64,000 bases of DNA. It comes from Brevundimonas diminuta. Its GTDB lineage: Bacteria > Pseudomonadota > Alphaproteobacteria > Caulobacterales > Caulobacteraceae. The first letter of the stretch is position 1. Each line of letters starts with the position of its first letter. The notes beneath the pieces are model-generated. The model had not been told where the DNA came from. It was given only the letters and a program-made list of their open reading frames with translations, and did not search any database. The stretch spans positions 558,001 to 622,000 of the forward strand of contig NZ_CP073063.1 in the NCBI RefSeq assembly GCF_022654015.1, in the 5' to 3' direction. Of the stretch, positions 27,078 to 35,497 are shown piece after piece. Position numbers and translations under genes: made by a program.

Positions 27078-28268
27078 ATGTTCGCCAAACGCCAATCCGC
27101 ACTCGCCGCCACCGCCGGGACCGCCCCGCGCGCCAAGGACGGCCCGAGCTTGAAACCTGTCGTCGACGCCCTGAAGAAGCCGCCGGTCGCGGCGGGTCTG
27201 GCGGGCTTGCTGCTGCTCAGCGCCAGCGCCCTGTTCCTGACAGTGCTGGGCGATCCCAAGGCGGGAACGCCCTCGGCCCATGTCGCGCTGGAACGCGACG
27301 CGCCGGCACCGCAAGCGCCGGCCCCGGCGGGCTTCGAAGCCTTCTCCATGGGCGCGATGGGGCTGTATCAAAATCTGGCGGGCGGCGCCGATCCGACCGC
27401 AGGCGGCGACGCCGTCATCACCCTGCCGGACGGCGGCAGCGTCTCAGGTCAGGGCGCGCCCATCACCGCGCCGGTCCACGCCGCCTCGCCCTTGGCCAAG
27501 GCTCCCATCGCTGGCCTCTCGCAACCCGGATCCAACGGTCCCCTGCCGATGATCGCGCCCGACGGCCGCGTGCCGGCCCAGGCCTATGCTCGCCCGTTCC
27601 GACCGAACGGCAAGCCGCGCGTGTCGCTGATCGTCGGCGGCTTGGGTTTGAACGCCGTCACCACCCGTGCGGCCATCGAACGCCTGCCGCCGGAGGTTAC
27701 GCTCAGCTTCGTGCCCTATGCCGACAATCTGCAGGGTTGGATCGATCAGGCGCGCGCACAGGGTCATGAGGTCATGCTGGAAATGCCGATGGAGCCGACC
27801 GGCTATCCCGACAACGACCCCGGCCCCTATACGCTGCTGGCCGACGGCGGCGCCGACGACGTGACCGCCAAGATGGACTGGCTGCTGAGCCGCGCCACTG
27901 GCTATTTCGGCGTGACCAACTACCTGGGCGACCGGTTCGCCGGCTCTGACACGGGCATGAACGCCTTCCTGAGTGTCCTGCGCCAGCGCGGCGTCGCCTT
28001 CCTGGACGACGGCTCGTTCCAGCGTCGGCCGGGCGCCTGGGCGCGGGCCAGCGCGGACCGCGTCATCGACCGGACCCAGTCGCCCGCCGCCATCGTCGCC
28101 GCGCTGAATGGTCTGGAGGCCCAGGCCAAGCTGCGCGGCTCGGCCCTGGGGGCCGGCTTCAGCTATCCGGTGACGGTCGAGGCCGCCGCCCGCTGGACCG
28201 CCGGTCTGGAACAGCGCGGCCTGCAACTGGCGCCCGCCTCTTCCATGTCGATGCGGCCGGGGCGCTAG
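27078..28268 (+). CDS. Divergent polysaccharide deacetylase family protein (YibQ-like)
   Basis: The protein has 396 residues. It has an N-terminal membrane anchor (about 37-55), a long Ala/Pro/Gly linker (about 60-170), then a NodB-like fold in its divergent form: RVSLIVGGLGLNAVTTRAAI, LPPEVTLSFVPYADNLQ, HEVMLEMPMEPTGYP, and the C-terminal FSYPVTVEAAARW. The start is ATG 27078; a TTG six bases upstream is possible. The stop overlaps the rppH start by one base. Family members are envelope proteins often near cell-division peptidase genes. Enzymatic activity is not established. Confidence 0.85.
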   Translation: MFAKRQSALAATAGTAPRAKDGPSLKPVVDALKKPPVAAGLAGLLLLSASALFLTVLGDPKAGTPSAHVALERDAPAPQAPAPAGFEAFSMGAMGLYQNLAGGADPTAGGDAVITLPDGGSVSGQGAPITAPVHAASPLAKAPIAGLSQPGSNGPLPMIAPDGRVPAQAYARPFRPNGKPRVSLIVGGLGLNAVTTRAAIERLPPEVTLSFVPYADNLQGWIDQARAQGHEVMLEMPMEPTGYPDNDPGPYTLLADGGADDVTAKMDWLLSRATGYFGVTNYLGDRFAGSDTGMNAFLSVLRQRGVAFLDDGSFQRRPGAWARASADRVIDRTQSPAAIVAALNGLEAQAKLRGSALGAGFSYPVTVEAAARWTAGLEQRGLQLAPASSMSMRPGR

Positions 28269-28744
28269 TGTCCGATCTCGACGCCTATCGGCCCAATGTC
28301 GGGGTCGTGCTGTTCAACCGCGAAGGCCTGGTCTGGTACGGCCAGCGCCACGCCACGCCCGGCCCGCATAACTGGCAGTTTCCGCAAGGCGGCGTCGATG
28401 CGGGCGAGGATCTGGAAGCCGCCGCCCGCCGCGAACTGCATGAGGAAACCGGCGTCACCTCGATCGAACTGCTGGCGCGCACGGACGACTGGATCCTGTA
28501 CGACTTCCCGCCTGAAGCCATGAACAACGCCAAGGCCTGGCGCGGTTTCAAGGGTCAGAAGCAGCAGTGGTTCGCCTTCCGCTTCACCGGCGACGAAGCC
28601 GAAATCGATCTGGCGGCCGACGACGAGGTCGAGTTCGACGCCTGGCGCTGGGGGCCGCTGTCGGATGCCTGTGACCTGATCGTGCCGTTCAAACGCCCGG
28701 CCTATGAACAGGTCGTCGCCGCCTTCTCGCACTTGGCGACATAG
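28268..28744 (+). CDS. rppH: RNA pyrophosphohydrolase (Nudix)
   Basis: The protein has 158 residues. The Nudix box (Gx5Ex7REUxEExGU) lies at about residues 39-61. RPNVGVVLFNREG and WQFPQGGVD are typical of RppH, which removes pyrophosphate from mRNA 5' ends to trigger decay (IalA in Bartonella). The start is GTG 28268, overlapping the preceding TAG, so it is probably translationally coupled. A bidirectional terminator follows immediately. Confidence 0.94.
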   Translation: MSDLDAYRPNVGVVLFNREGLVWYGQRHATPGPHNWQFPQGGVDAGEDLEAAARRELHEETGVTSIELLARTDDWILYDFPPEAMNNAKAWRGFKGQKQQWFAFRFTGDEAEIDLAADDEVEFDAWRWGPLSDACDLIVPFKRPAYEQVVAAFSHLAT

Positions 28745-28746
28745 AA

Positions 28747-28772
28747 AAAGGGCGGCGCGAACGCCGCCCTTT
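28747..28772. terminator. Bidirectional terminator between rppH and hsp20
   Basis: AAAGGGCGGCG (28747-28757), loop CGAA, CGCCGCCCTTT (28762-28772). It serves both convergent genes. Confidence 0.85.
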
Positions 28773-28793
28773 GATAGTTCGCCTTGAAGCGGC

Positions 28794-29273
28794 TTAGGCC
28801 GCTTCGGCCTTCTTCTCGGCCTGGCCTTCGATCAGCGGCTGGCCTGCGCCGATCTCGATACGGCGGGGCTTCAGCGCCTCGGGCAGCTCGCGCTTCAACG
28901 AGATCGACAGCAGACCGTTGACTAGGTTGGCGTCGTTGACAACGACATAGTCGGCCAGCTGGAAGCGGCGCTCGAAATCGCGCTCGGCCAGGCCGCGATG
29001 CAGATAGGTCTTCTGCGTCGCCGTATCGTCGTTGGCGGTCTTGCGGCCGGTCACGGTGAGCAGGTTTTCCTTCACCTCGATATTCAGCTCGTCGCGGCTG
29101 AAGCCGGCGACGGCGATCTCGATGCGATAGGCGTTCTCGCCCGTGGTCTCGATGTTGTAGGGGGGATAACCCGTGTCCTGGCTGGTCGCGCGCGAGGCGT
29201 TTTCCAACAGATTGGCCAGACGGTCGAAGCCGACGGCCGAACGGTACAGCGGGGTGAAATCATAGGTACGCAT
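28794..29273 (-). CDS. Small heat-shock protein (Hsp20/IbpA)
   Basis: The protein has 159 residues. The alpha-crystallin domain spans about 35-130, with [19 protein letters not shown] and the ending [12 protein letters not shown] (the I-x-I/V-like C-terminal region follows as RRIEIG). It is an ATP-independent holdase that binds unfolding proteins. Several ATGs are near; 29273 is chosen because AGGAGG lies six bases before it and the N-terminus [12 protein letters not shown] matches relatives. It has a candidate sigma-32 promoter and an RNA-thermometer-like leader upstream. Confidence 0.95.
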   Translation of the reverse strand: MRTYDFTPLYRSAVGFDRLANLLENASRATSQDTGYPPYNIETTGENAYRIEIAVAGFSRDELNIEVKENLLTVTGRKTANDDTATQKTYLHRGLAERDFERRFQLADYVVVNDANLVNGLLSISLKRELPEALKPRRIEIGAGQPLIEGQAEKKAEAA

Positions 29274-29329
29274 CAGCATCCTCCTGAGGATCAGCAAGGT
29301 TGAGCCGCCCGGCGTTTTGGCCCGGACGG
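29274..29329 (-). promoter_or_regulatory. Candidate ROSE-type RNA thermometer in the hsp20 leader
   Basis: On the minus-strand transcript an upstream hairpin CCGUCCGG/CCGGGCGG (one G-U) is followed by UUGCU and then AUCCUC-AG-GAGGAU, which buries the AGGAGG ribosome site next to the start codon. ROSE elements of rhizobial and caulobacterial small heat-shock genes carry a conserved UUGCU (U-Y-GCU) segment pairing with the Shine-Dalgarno. The pairing is seen; the thermometer function is inferred. Confidence 0.6.
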
Positions 29330-29403
29330 TGAGAGATCAGATCGACGACCCGAAACCGGCGCCGTCAGTCTGGAGAACCCGAAATCGGCGTCCTCGAAAG
29401 CCA

Positions 29404-29431
29404 AGATGGGAACCGGCGAAACGGCGTCAAG
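29404..29431 (-). promoter_or_regulatory. Candidate sigma-32 (RpoH) promoter of hsp20
   Basis: On the minus strand CTTGACG (29431-29425), 14 bases, CCCATCT (29410-29404). This fits the CTTGaaA-N13/15-CCCCATnT heat-shock consensus. A start near 29397 gives a leader of about 124 bases, long enough for a thermometer structure. Confidence 0.65.
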
Positions 29432-29544
29432 GGCGTCGCCCGCACGATTTTGCTTGCGTCAAATCCGCCTGTGTCTCGCGAAGTTCATTTGCGCGGACGG
29501 CCTGCCTGCCTATGGAGAACGACCTGAACATGGAGCCCTCGATC

Positions 29545-30351
29545 ATGCGCCTTGCCGTCTACGGCCTCGCCGCCGTCCTGCTGTCCGCCGCCCCCGCCCT
29601 GGCCCAACAGTCGCCCCAGACCCAGGGCGCGTGGACGCCGCCGCGTTCGGCCCTGTCCAGCGCCATGCCGACCTTCTCCGACGACACGGCTTTGCAGGCC
29701 GCCATCGCCGCCGAGACGCGACCCGCCGCTGACCGGGCGCGCGACGTCTATCGTCATCCGTATGAATCCCTGACCTTCTGGGGGCTGACGCCGGGCATGA
29801 CGGTTGTGGAGATCGAGCCGGGCGGCGCCAGCTGGTGGCGGCACATCCTCGAACCCTATGCGGCGGCGACCGGCGGGCGTTATGTGCCGGTCAATCGCCC
29901 GCTGGAAAGCATGGGCGTGGCGGATGGAACCGCCGACTTCATCCTGGTGGCCCGCGCCTTCCACAACTGGTCGCGCGACGGCCGGACCCAGCCGTATCTG
30001 CAGGCCTTCTTTAAGGCCTTGAAGCCCGGCGGCGTGCTGGCCGTCGAACAGCACCGCAGCGCGGAGGGTCTGAATGTCGCTGACGTCGCCTCCACCGGCT
30101 ATGTGCCCGAGAGCTTTGTAATCCATGAGGCGCGCAACGCCGGCTTCGTGCTGGAGGCGCGCAGCGAGCTGAACGCCAATCCCAAGGACGACCACGATCA
30201 TCCGTTCGGGGTCTGGACCCTGCCGCCGATCCGCCAGTCGGCCGCGCGCAACGACCCGTCGGGCCGCACCCTGACGCCCGAGGAACGCGCCGCCTTCGAC
30301 GCCATCGGCGAGAGCGATCGGATGACCCTACGTTTCCGCAAGCCCGAATAG
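29545..30351 (+). CDS. Exported class I methyltransferase-fold protein (first of a tandem pair)
   Basis: The protein has 268 residues. The start at 29545 (GGAG nine bases upstream) gives a cleavable signal peptide ending APALAQQ; longer in-frame starts (29512, 29530) would mask it. The fold has the SAM-site strand MTVVEIEPGGASWWRHIL and the later LKPGGVLAVEQH, but the acidic/Gly loop is modified (EPGGAS in place of GxGxG). It ends AIGESDRMTLRFRKPE, almost the same as the next gene. Periplasm has little SAM, so a non-methyltransferase role is possible. Substrate unknown. Confidence 0.8.
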   Translation: MRLAVYGLAAVLLSAAPALAQQSPQTQGAWTPPRSALSSAMPTFSDDTALQAAIAAETRPAADRARDVYRHPYESLTFWGLTPGMTVVEIEPGGASWWRHILEPYAAATGGRYVPVNRPLESMGVADGTADFILVARAFHNWSRDGRTQPYLQAFFKALKPGGVLAVEQHRSAEGLNVADVASTGYVPESFVIHEARNAGFVLEARSELNANPKDDHDHPFGVWTLPPIRQSAARNDPSGRTLTPEERAAFDAIGESDRMTLRFRKPE

Positions 30352-30446
30352 GCTGTCTTGCGTTTTGACCGGACCTGCGAACCCGATTAAGCCCAAGGCG
30401 TCAGGGTGCGTCGGACGCGGGTCCCGGCGTCCTGCGGAGGTTTTGA

Positions 30447-31367
30447 ATGGCTGATCGTCTGGCGAGCGCGAGCGGATTGTCGCGTCGGTTCCTGCTGAGC
30501 GGCGCTGCGGCGCTGGGACTGACCGGCGTGGCGGCTTGCGGGCGCAAGGACGAGGCCGCAAAGGCGCCCGCCGCGCCGCCCACGCCGGCCGGGCCGCCGG
30601 AAGGCTCGCTGGAATGGGCGGTCGAGGGACCGTGGCGCTCGGCCCAGGACAAGGCGCGCGACGCCTTCCGCCATCCGATGGAGACGCTGCGCTTCTTCGG
30701 CCTGCAGCCGAAGATGACGGTGGTCGAGTTCTGGCCCGGCAGCGGCTGGTACACCGAAATCCTGGCCCCCTATCTGGCCAAGGGGGCGGGCACCTATGTC
30801 GCCGCCCTGTTCCCCGAGGGACCGACCGCCGATCCGGCGCAGGCCGTGCTGAACACCGCCTTCCGCACGCGGTTCTCCAGCGACAAGAAGCTCTATGGCG
30901 AGCCGCAGTTTTCAGTCTTCGGCGCGGCGTCCGGACCGGTGATCGCGGCGGGCACGGCCGAGATGTGCCTGTTCATGCGGACCCTGCATGGCTGGATGGC
31001 GGCGGGCATTGCGGAAAAGGCCTTCGCCGACGCCTTCGCCGCCCTTCGCCCCGGCGGCATCCTGGGCGTCGAGCAACATCGACTGTCCCCGGCGGAGGAT
31101 CAGGATCCGGTCGCGGCCAACGGCTATGTGCAGGAAGCCTTCGTACGCCAGTTGGCGGCCGAGGCGGGCTTCGTCTTCGTCGAGGCGTCCGAGATCAACG
31201 CCAATCCGGAAGACACCAAGGACCACCCGTTCGGCGTCGACACATTGGCGCCCACGCGCCTGACGGCGCCGCGCGGCGAACCGGCGGACCCCGCCTTCGA
31301 CCGCTCCAAATATGACGCGATCGGCGAGAGCGATCGCATGACCTTGAAGTTCAGGAAGCCCGAGTGA
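30447..31367 (+). CDS. Exported class I methyltransferase-fold lipoprotein, Tat-type (second of a tandem pair)
   Basis: The protein has 306 residues. The N-terminus SRRFLLSGAAALGLTGVAACG combines a twin-arginine-like SRRFL motif with a lipobox VAAC, so it should be exported folded and lipidated. The core is MTVVEFWPGSGWYTEILAPYL (SAM-binding region, with a more canonical PGSGW loop), LRPGGILGVEQH, EINANPEDTKDHPFGV and the C-terminal IGESDRMTLKFRKPE. The last block is shared with the preceding gene, showing duplication. The stop overlaps the hydrolase start (GTGA), suggesting co-translation. Ligand or substrate unknown. Confidence 0.82.
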   Translation: MADRLASASGLSRRFLLSGAAALGLTGVAACGRKDEAAKAPAAPPTPAGPPEGSLEWAVEGPWRSAQDKARDAFRHPMETLRFFGLQPKMTVVEFWPGSGWYTEILAPYLAKGAGTYVAALFPEGPTADPAQAVLNTAFRTRFSSDKKLYGEPQFSVFGAASGPVIAAGTAEMCLFMRTLHGWMAAGIAEKAFADAFAALRPGGILGVEQHRLSPAEDQDPVAANGYVQEAFVRQLAAEAGFVFVEASEINANPEDTKDHPFGVDTLAPTRLTAPRGEPADPAFDRSKYDAIGESDRMTLKFRKPE

Positions 31368-32398
31368 ACCGCGCCCAAGCCTTCGCCGCCAATGCCCCGC
31401 TGATGGGGGTTCCCGGCGCCTATCCGCCGCCCGGCGGAAAGGGCGACTGGTTTCGCGGCGCGGGCGGAATGCGCCTGCGCGCCGGTCTGTGGAAGCCGTC
31501 GCATCTCGCTGCGGACAAGGTGCGCGGCACCGTGGTGCTAAGCCCCGGCCGCACCGAGCCGATCGAGAAATACTATGAGGTGATCGGCAACTTCCTGGCG
31601 CGCGGCTGGTGCGTGCTGACCCACGACTGGCGCGGCCAGGGGCTGTCGGCGCGGCTCTTGCCGGATCGGCTGAAGGGGCACGCCCGTGCGGTCGAGGAGT
31701 TTCTGGACGACTACAACCGCCTGCTGAACGCCTATGAGGACCAGTGCCCCAAGCCCTGGATCATGGTCGGTCACTCCATGGGCGCTTGCCTGAACCTGCT
31801 GTCGCTGGAAAGCGGCGAGGACCGGTTCGCCGGCGCGGTTCTGTCCAGCCCCATGCTGCGCATCAAGACCGGCAAACGGTCGATGTGGTCGGTCAAGCTG
31901 GTGGTGCGCTGGAATATCCGCCACGGCCAGGCGGGTGACTATATCCTGGGCGACCCCGACGATCCCTTCGACCACAACTTCGCCGAAGACGCCCTGACCT
32001 CGGACGAGACCCGCTATGAGATGTGGCGACAGCAGCTCTACGCCTGCCCGCACCTGGCCATCGGTGGTCCGACCTACGGCTGGCTGGCCTTTGCGCTCGA
32101 CGCCGGCGAGCGCGCGCTGAAGCCCAAGGCCTTGAAGGCGGTCAAGGCGCCGGTCGTGATCGTCCAGGCCAGCGCCGATGACGTGGTGTGGAAACAGACC
32201 AACCAATGGGCCGCCAAACGCATCCCGCGCGGCCGCTACGTCGAGGTCGCCGGCGCCAAGCATGAGGTCATCATGGAGGCCGACGACCTGCGCGCCGTCT
32301 TCCTGAACGAGTTCGACGCCATGGCCGATATGGTCGCGCCTGCGGCGGACGCGGTCACCGATCCGTCGGCGAGGACGGCGGACGTAACGGCGGGTTGA
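31364..32398 (+). CDS. Alpha/beta hydrolase, lysophospholipase-like
   Basis: The protein has 344 residues. The start is GTG 31364, overlapping the preceding stop. The alpha/beta hydrolase nucleophile is the Ser in VGHSMGAC. The acid is in QASADDVV and the histidine in AGAKHEVIMEAD, completing the triad. LTHDWRGQGLSARLLPDR is the monoglyceride lipase/PldB-type oxyanion and cap entry. No signal peptide, so cytoplasmic. It probably cleaves lysophospholipids or monoacylglycerol. Convergent with the next gene, 4-base gap. Confidence 0.85.
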   Translation: MNRAQAFAANAPLMGVPGAYPPPGGKGDWFRGAGGMRLRAGLWKPSHLAADKVRGTVVLSPGRTEPIEKYYEVIGNFLARGWCVLTHDWRGQGLSARLLPDRLKGHARAVEEFLDDYNRLLNAYEDQCPKPWIMVGHSMGACLNLLSLESGEDRFAGAVLSSPMLRIKTGKRSMWSVKLVVRWNIRHGQAGDYILGDPDDPFDHNFAEDALTSDETRYEMWRQQLYACPHLAIGGPTYGWLAFALDAGERALKPKALKAVKAPVVIVQASADDVVWKQTNQWAAKRIPRGRYVEVAGAKHEVIMEADDLRAVFLNEFDAMADMVAPAADAVTDPSARTADVTAG

Positions 32399-32402
32399 TC
32401 GA

Positions 32403-32972
32403 TCAGGCGGCGGTTTCGGCGCGCCAGCGTCGGTCGATCGTCTGGGTGACGCCGCATAGCTGCAGGAAGGCGACAGCGACGCCGGGGCCGGTCTCGGCCT
32501 TGATCAGCAGGGGCAGAACGATCCACTCGCGCGGGAAGCGCATCACCATCACGTCGTCGCTGGCGCGCAGGTGCGGGCAGTATTTCATCGAGCGGTCGAT
32601 GCAGCGGCGGTGCAGGGGCGCGATCGAGCCGGCGTCGATCATCACCCGGTCGTCGGCGATGTCGGCGCGAACCTGACCGCCGCGCGCCCTGAGCTGACCG
32701 GCGCACCGTCGCGCGGCGATCTGGGTCCAGCGATCTCCGTCCTCGGTCGGCTCGCCGCACATCGGACACAGCATGCGCGCGACTGTCAGGCGCTGTCGGA
32801 CCAGATGGTTCTTCGAATATTGCGGCTTGCCACTGCCGGGCGCGCTGGCCTGCATCAAGGCGAGACGGCCGCCGACAGTTCGGCACGGCGCGGCGCCCGT
32901 AATCTCCTCGCCGCTCCAGCTGGTGACCCAGGGCACATCGACGCCGACAACCAGTTTGGACAGCCCAGCCAT
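32403..32972 (-). CDS. Cys-containing hypothetical protein (189 aa)
   Basis: The start is ATG 32972 behind GGGGACGGATTT; an upstream ATG at 32990 is open. The 189 residues include CPMCGEP at about 69-75 and later RRCIDRSMKYCPHL, so a zinc-binding pair of Cys clusters is possible. No signal peptide or membrane helix. The C-terminal part contains repeated hydrophobic strands (EWIVLPLLIKAETGPGVAVAFLQ). I do not recognise the family. It is divergent from nothing and precedes the hydrolase gene tail to tail. Confidence 0.65.
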   Translation of the reverse strand: MAGLSKLVVGVDVPWVTSWSGEEITGAAPCRTVGGRLALMQASAPGSGKPQYSKNHLVRQRLTVARMLCPMCGEPTEDGDRWTQIAARRCAGQLRARGGQVRADIADDRVMIDAGSIAPLHRRCIDRSMKYCPHLRASDDVMVMRFPREWIVLPLLIKAETGPGVAVAFLQLCGVTQTIDRRWRAETAA

Positions 32973-33047
32973 CGAAATCCGTCCCCTCAACCGTCCGCAC
33001 CCTGACGCCGTCTCTCGACCTGCGTCAATATGCGCCAGGTTGAAGGT

Positions 33048-33833
33048 TCATGCGGCCGCGCGTTTCAGCGTTACCAAGGCTTGGTCGATCAGGCGCGCGT
33101 CGCCGACGGCGAGGACCTGGCCCCTGTCGTCCGGCGCTGCGCCGCGCCAGTTCACGACCTTGCCGCCCGCCGCCTCGATGACGGGCACAAGGGCGGACCA
33201 GTCCCACGGCTTCAAACTGGTCTCGGCGACCAGATCCATCTTGCCCGCCGCCACCATGGCGTAGGCGTAGGCGTCGCAGCCCAAGCGCGCCAGGCGGGCG
33301 GTCGCACGCACCTGGGTCCAGGCGCCCAGTTCGGCCCCGTTGAAGATGTCGGGGTCCGTGGTCGAGATGACGGCGTCGGTCAACTTCTCGCAGGACCGCA
33401 CGGCCAGCGGCGTCTCGCCATTGCCGCGCAACAGGCGCGCACCGGACGGGCCGCCGATAAAGATTTCGTCCAGATAGGGCTGGGCGATGACTCCCACTGT
33501 CGGCTTTCCGCCGGTGCGCAGGGCGATCAGCGTGGTCCACAGCGGTAGGCCCGAGATGAAGGCGCGGGTGCCGTCGATGGGGTCCAGCACCCAGACGTGC
33601 TCGGCGTCCGGCCGATCCTCGCCATACTCCTCGCCGATGACGCCGTGGTCGGGATAGCGGGCGGCGATCAGGCGGCGGATGGCGGCCTCGGCCTGTTTGT
33701 CGGCCTCTGTAACGGGATCGAAGCCGGCCGCGCCGCCCTTGTCCTCATGCCCGATGTCCGAGCGGAAGAAGGGCAGGCTCACGCGCGCGGCTTCGCGCGC
33801 CAGTTCGATGGCGAAGGCTTCGTATTCGGTCAT
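33048..33833 (-). CDS. hisN: Histidinol-phosphatase / inositol monophosphatase family
   Basis: The protein has 261 residues. The Mg2+-dependent FIG superfamily signature is complete: GEE at 67-69, DPIDGTRAF from 84, and WDWSALVPVIEAAGG near 210. In alphaproteobacteria such a protein commonly provides the histidinol-phosphatase step (HisN). An inositol monophosphatase (SuhB) role is the alternative, but the PLWTTLIAL region fits HisN better. Starts at ATG 33833 behind GGGAGGCCC; solitary gene, 53 bases after the XRE gene reads in the same direction. Confidence 0.88.
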   Translation of the reverse strand: MTEYEAFAIELAREAARVSLPFFRSDIGHEDKGGAAGFDPVTEADKQAEAAIRRLIAARYPDHGVIGEEYGEDRPDAEHVWVLDPIDGTRAFISGLPLWTTLIALRTGGKPTVGVIAQPYLDEIFIGGPSGARLLRGNGETPLAVRSCEKLTDAVISTTDPDIFNGAELGAWTQVRATARLARLGCDAYAYAMVAAGKMDLVAETSLKPWDWSALVPVIEAAGGKVVNWRGAAPDDRGQVLAVGDARLIDQALVTLKRAAA

Positions 33834-33886
33834 GGGCCTCCCTTACCGCGCTTTCGCCGGCATGGGCGCCCCTTGAGACGAGCCGA

Positions 33887-34267
33887 TCAGGCGGCGGCCG
33901 CGTCACCCGCGTGCAGGGACTTGGCCAGATCCAGCAAACGCCGGCGAGGCCGTTCGTCCAGCTGATAATAGGCCTGGATCAGATCCAGCGTTTCCTTGCG
34001 CGAAAAGACTTCGCCGCCCTTGGGCGGCGGGGCGTCGGCCTCCATCGCCTCGGCCAGACCATCGTAGAAATAGGCGACGGGCGTCTCCAGCGCCTCGGCC
34101 AACTGCCACAGGCGCGCGGCGGAGATGCGGTTGGCGCCGCATTCGTACTTCTGGATCTGCTGAAAGCGGATGCCGACCTGAACGGCCAACTGCTGCTGGG
34201 TTAGGCCCAGCAGGCGGCGACGGCGGCGCAGGCGGCGGCCCAGATGAAGGTCGATGTCGTCGGCCAT
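33887..34267 (-). CDS. XRE-family transcriptional regulator (PhrR/PraR-like)
   Basis: The protein has 126 residues. The start at ATG 34267 is behind GAGGATCACC; an upstream in-frame ATG at 34312 is open. The helix-turn-helix covers about 9-65 ([43 protein letters not shown]), matching the alphaproteobacterial family typified by rhizobial PhrR/PraR. A linker and a C-terminal helix (ETLDLIQAYYQLDERPRRRLLDL) follow. It binds DNA as a dimer; targets unknown. Divergent from the GlsB-type gene. Confidence 0.85.
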   Translation of the reverse strand: MADDIDLHLGRRLRRRRRLLGLTQQQLAVQVGIRFQQIQKYECGANRISAARLWQLAEALETPVAYFYDGLAEAMEADAPPPKGGEVFSRKETLDLIQAYYQLDERPRRRLLDLAKSLHAGDAAAA

Positions 34268-34455
34268 GACGGTGATCCTCGTCTCAACGTCTGTCCCGAT
34301 GCGGGACGACACACGTCGATCACGGCAATCGCCGTGCCGGATCGCGTCTCGGGCGAATTCGGCCTTATTGCGGCGAGGTGGGAACGAGCACGCAACCGTA
34401 TGGCCCGAGCCGCATTTACTGCAACAGCTTGGCTTTTAAAGGAAGGAACCACAGC

Positions 34456-34710
34456 ATGGGTCTCGGAATCATTGGTTGGCTCGTCATCGGCATCGTCGCC
34501 GGCTGGCTCGCTGAGAAGGTCATGGGTCGCAATCACGGCCTGCTGACGAACCTGATCGTCGGCGTCATCGGCGCTCTGCTCGGCGGCTTCATCTCGAACA
34601 ACGTCTTCGGTACGCCGGTTGGCGGCTTCAACTTCGTCACCCTGATCGTGGCGTTCCTGGGCGCCTGCCTGCTGCTGTTCCTTCTGGGACTGGTCAAGCG
34701 TCGCGCTTGA
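34456..34710 (+). CDS. GlsB/YeaQ/YmgE-family stress-response membrane protein
   Basis: The protein has 84 residues and three membrane helices, with Gly-rich LIVGVIGALLGGFIS in the middle. The start at ATG 34456 is strong (AAAGGAAGGAACC). This transglycosylase-associated family is found in general stress regulons and has unknown function. A bidirectional terminator follows. The upstream 188 bases hold no clear EcfG or sigma-32 promoter that I could see. Confidence 0.9.
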   Translation: MGLGIIGWLVIGIVAGWLAEKVMGRNHGLLTNLIVGVIGALLGGFISNNVFGTPVGGFNFVTLIVAFLGACLLLFLLGLVKRRA

Positions 34711-34731
34711 TCCGACGGTAGGTAGATAAGG

Positions 34732-34762
34732 AAAAGGGCGGCTCTCACGAGCCGCCCTTTTT
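34732..34762 (+). terminator. Terminator after the GlsB-type gene
   Basis: AAAAGGGCGGCTC (34732-34744), loop TCAC, GAGCCGCCCTTTTT (34749-34762). Confidence 0.85.
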
Positions 34763-34797
34763 GCTGCGCCGTTTTCGCCGCAGGTTGCGGACAGACG

Positions 34798-34827
34798 AAA
34801 GGGCGGCCGGGAAACCCGGCCGCCCTT
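34798..34827 (-). terminator. Terminator of the PRC-like exported protein gene
   Basis: A 13- to 14-bp stem AAAGGGCGGCCGGG / CCCGGCCGCCCTT with loop AAA lies 25 bases beyond the minus-strand stop. On the minus strand it ends CCCTTT. Confidence 0.75.
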
Positions 34828-34852
34828 GGTCATTCAGCCTGAGGAGACTGTC

Positions 34853-35344
34853 TTATTGCGGCTCGGTCGGAGCCGGCGTGGCGCTGTCCGGAGCCGGGGT
34901 CGCCGGTTCGGTGGTCGCCGGATCGGTCGGTTCAGCCGCAGGCTCCGCTGTCGGCGCGGTAGCGGCGGCCGGATCAGCGGCAGGGGCCGCAGGAGCGCCG
35001 GCGATCGGAGCGGCGGCGTCGAACTCGGCCTTAGTGTAGGCCACCACGACGCCGGTTCCTTCCTGACGGATGCCGCTCAGCGGAACGGCGCGAAGCTGGC
35101 CGTCGGCGCCGCGAACGGTGAGCTCCTGCTTGCCCTCGGCATTGTTCTGAACGCCTTCCAGCTTGCCCAGCTCGCCGTCAGGACCGGAAACGCTCGATCC
35201 GGGGTTCAGCGACAGCGATTGCTGCGACGAGGCGGCCGCGGCAGGCGCGGCGGCGGGAGCGGGCGTGGTTTCTTGCGCCAGAGCCGGCGCGGCGGTCATG
35301 AAGGCGGCTGCAGCGCCAGCCAGAAGAACGGTCTTGATATTCAT
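34853..35344 (-). CDS. Exported Ala/Pro-rich protein with PRC-barrel-like core
   Basis: The protein has 163 residues. MNIKTVLLAGAAAAFMTAAPALAQE is a cleavable signal peptide. Residues 44-108 form a small beta domain (GSSVSGPDGELGKLEGV, GAVPLSGIRQEG) like a PRC barrel. The C-terminal 55 residues are low-complexity Ala/Pro/Glu/Thr. It is predicted periplasmic or surface associated. Divergent from the MprF-like gene. No function known. Confidence 0.7.
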   Translation of the reverse strand: MNIKTVLLAGAAAAFMTAAPALAQETTPAPAAAPAAAASSQQSLSLNPGSSVSGPDGELGKLEGVQNNAEGKQELTVRGADGQLRAVPLSGIRQEGTGVVVAYTKAEFDAAAPIAGAPAAPAADPAAATAPTAEPAAEPTDPATTEPATPAPDSATPAPTEPQ

Positions 35345-35497
35345 GGGTCATCCCCAGTTACGCGGACCCGACGCCCGCACCCCTATATACTCCCTCTGTT
35401 ACGGATTGTTTCGTATGCCCCGAAATGACCTTGGCAGCGCCCCGGTTGGACGATTCTTGGTCTATGTTCGGGCGATCCGCGATTCGAGAGGCCACGC

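Noticed and set aside
34268..34455. EcfG promoter before the GlsB-type gene (GGAAC near 34380)
   Set aside because: No CGTT occurs at the needed 16-17 base distance.
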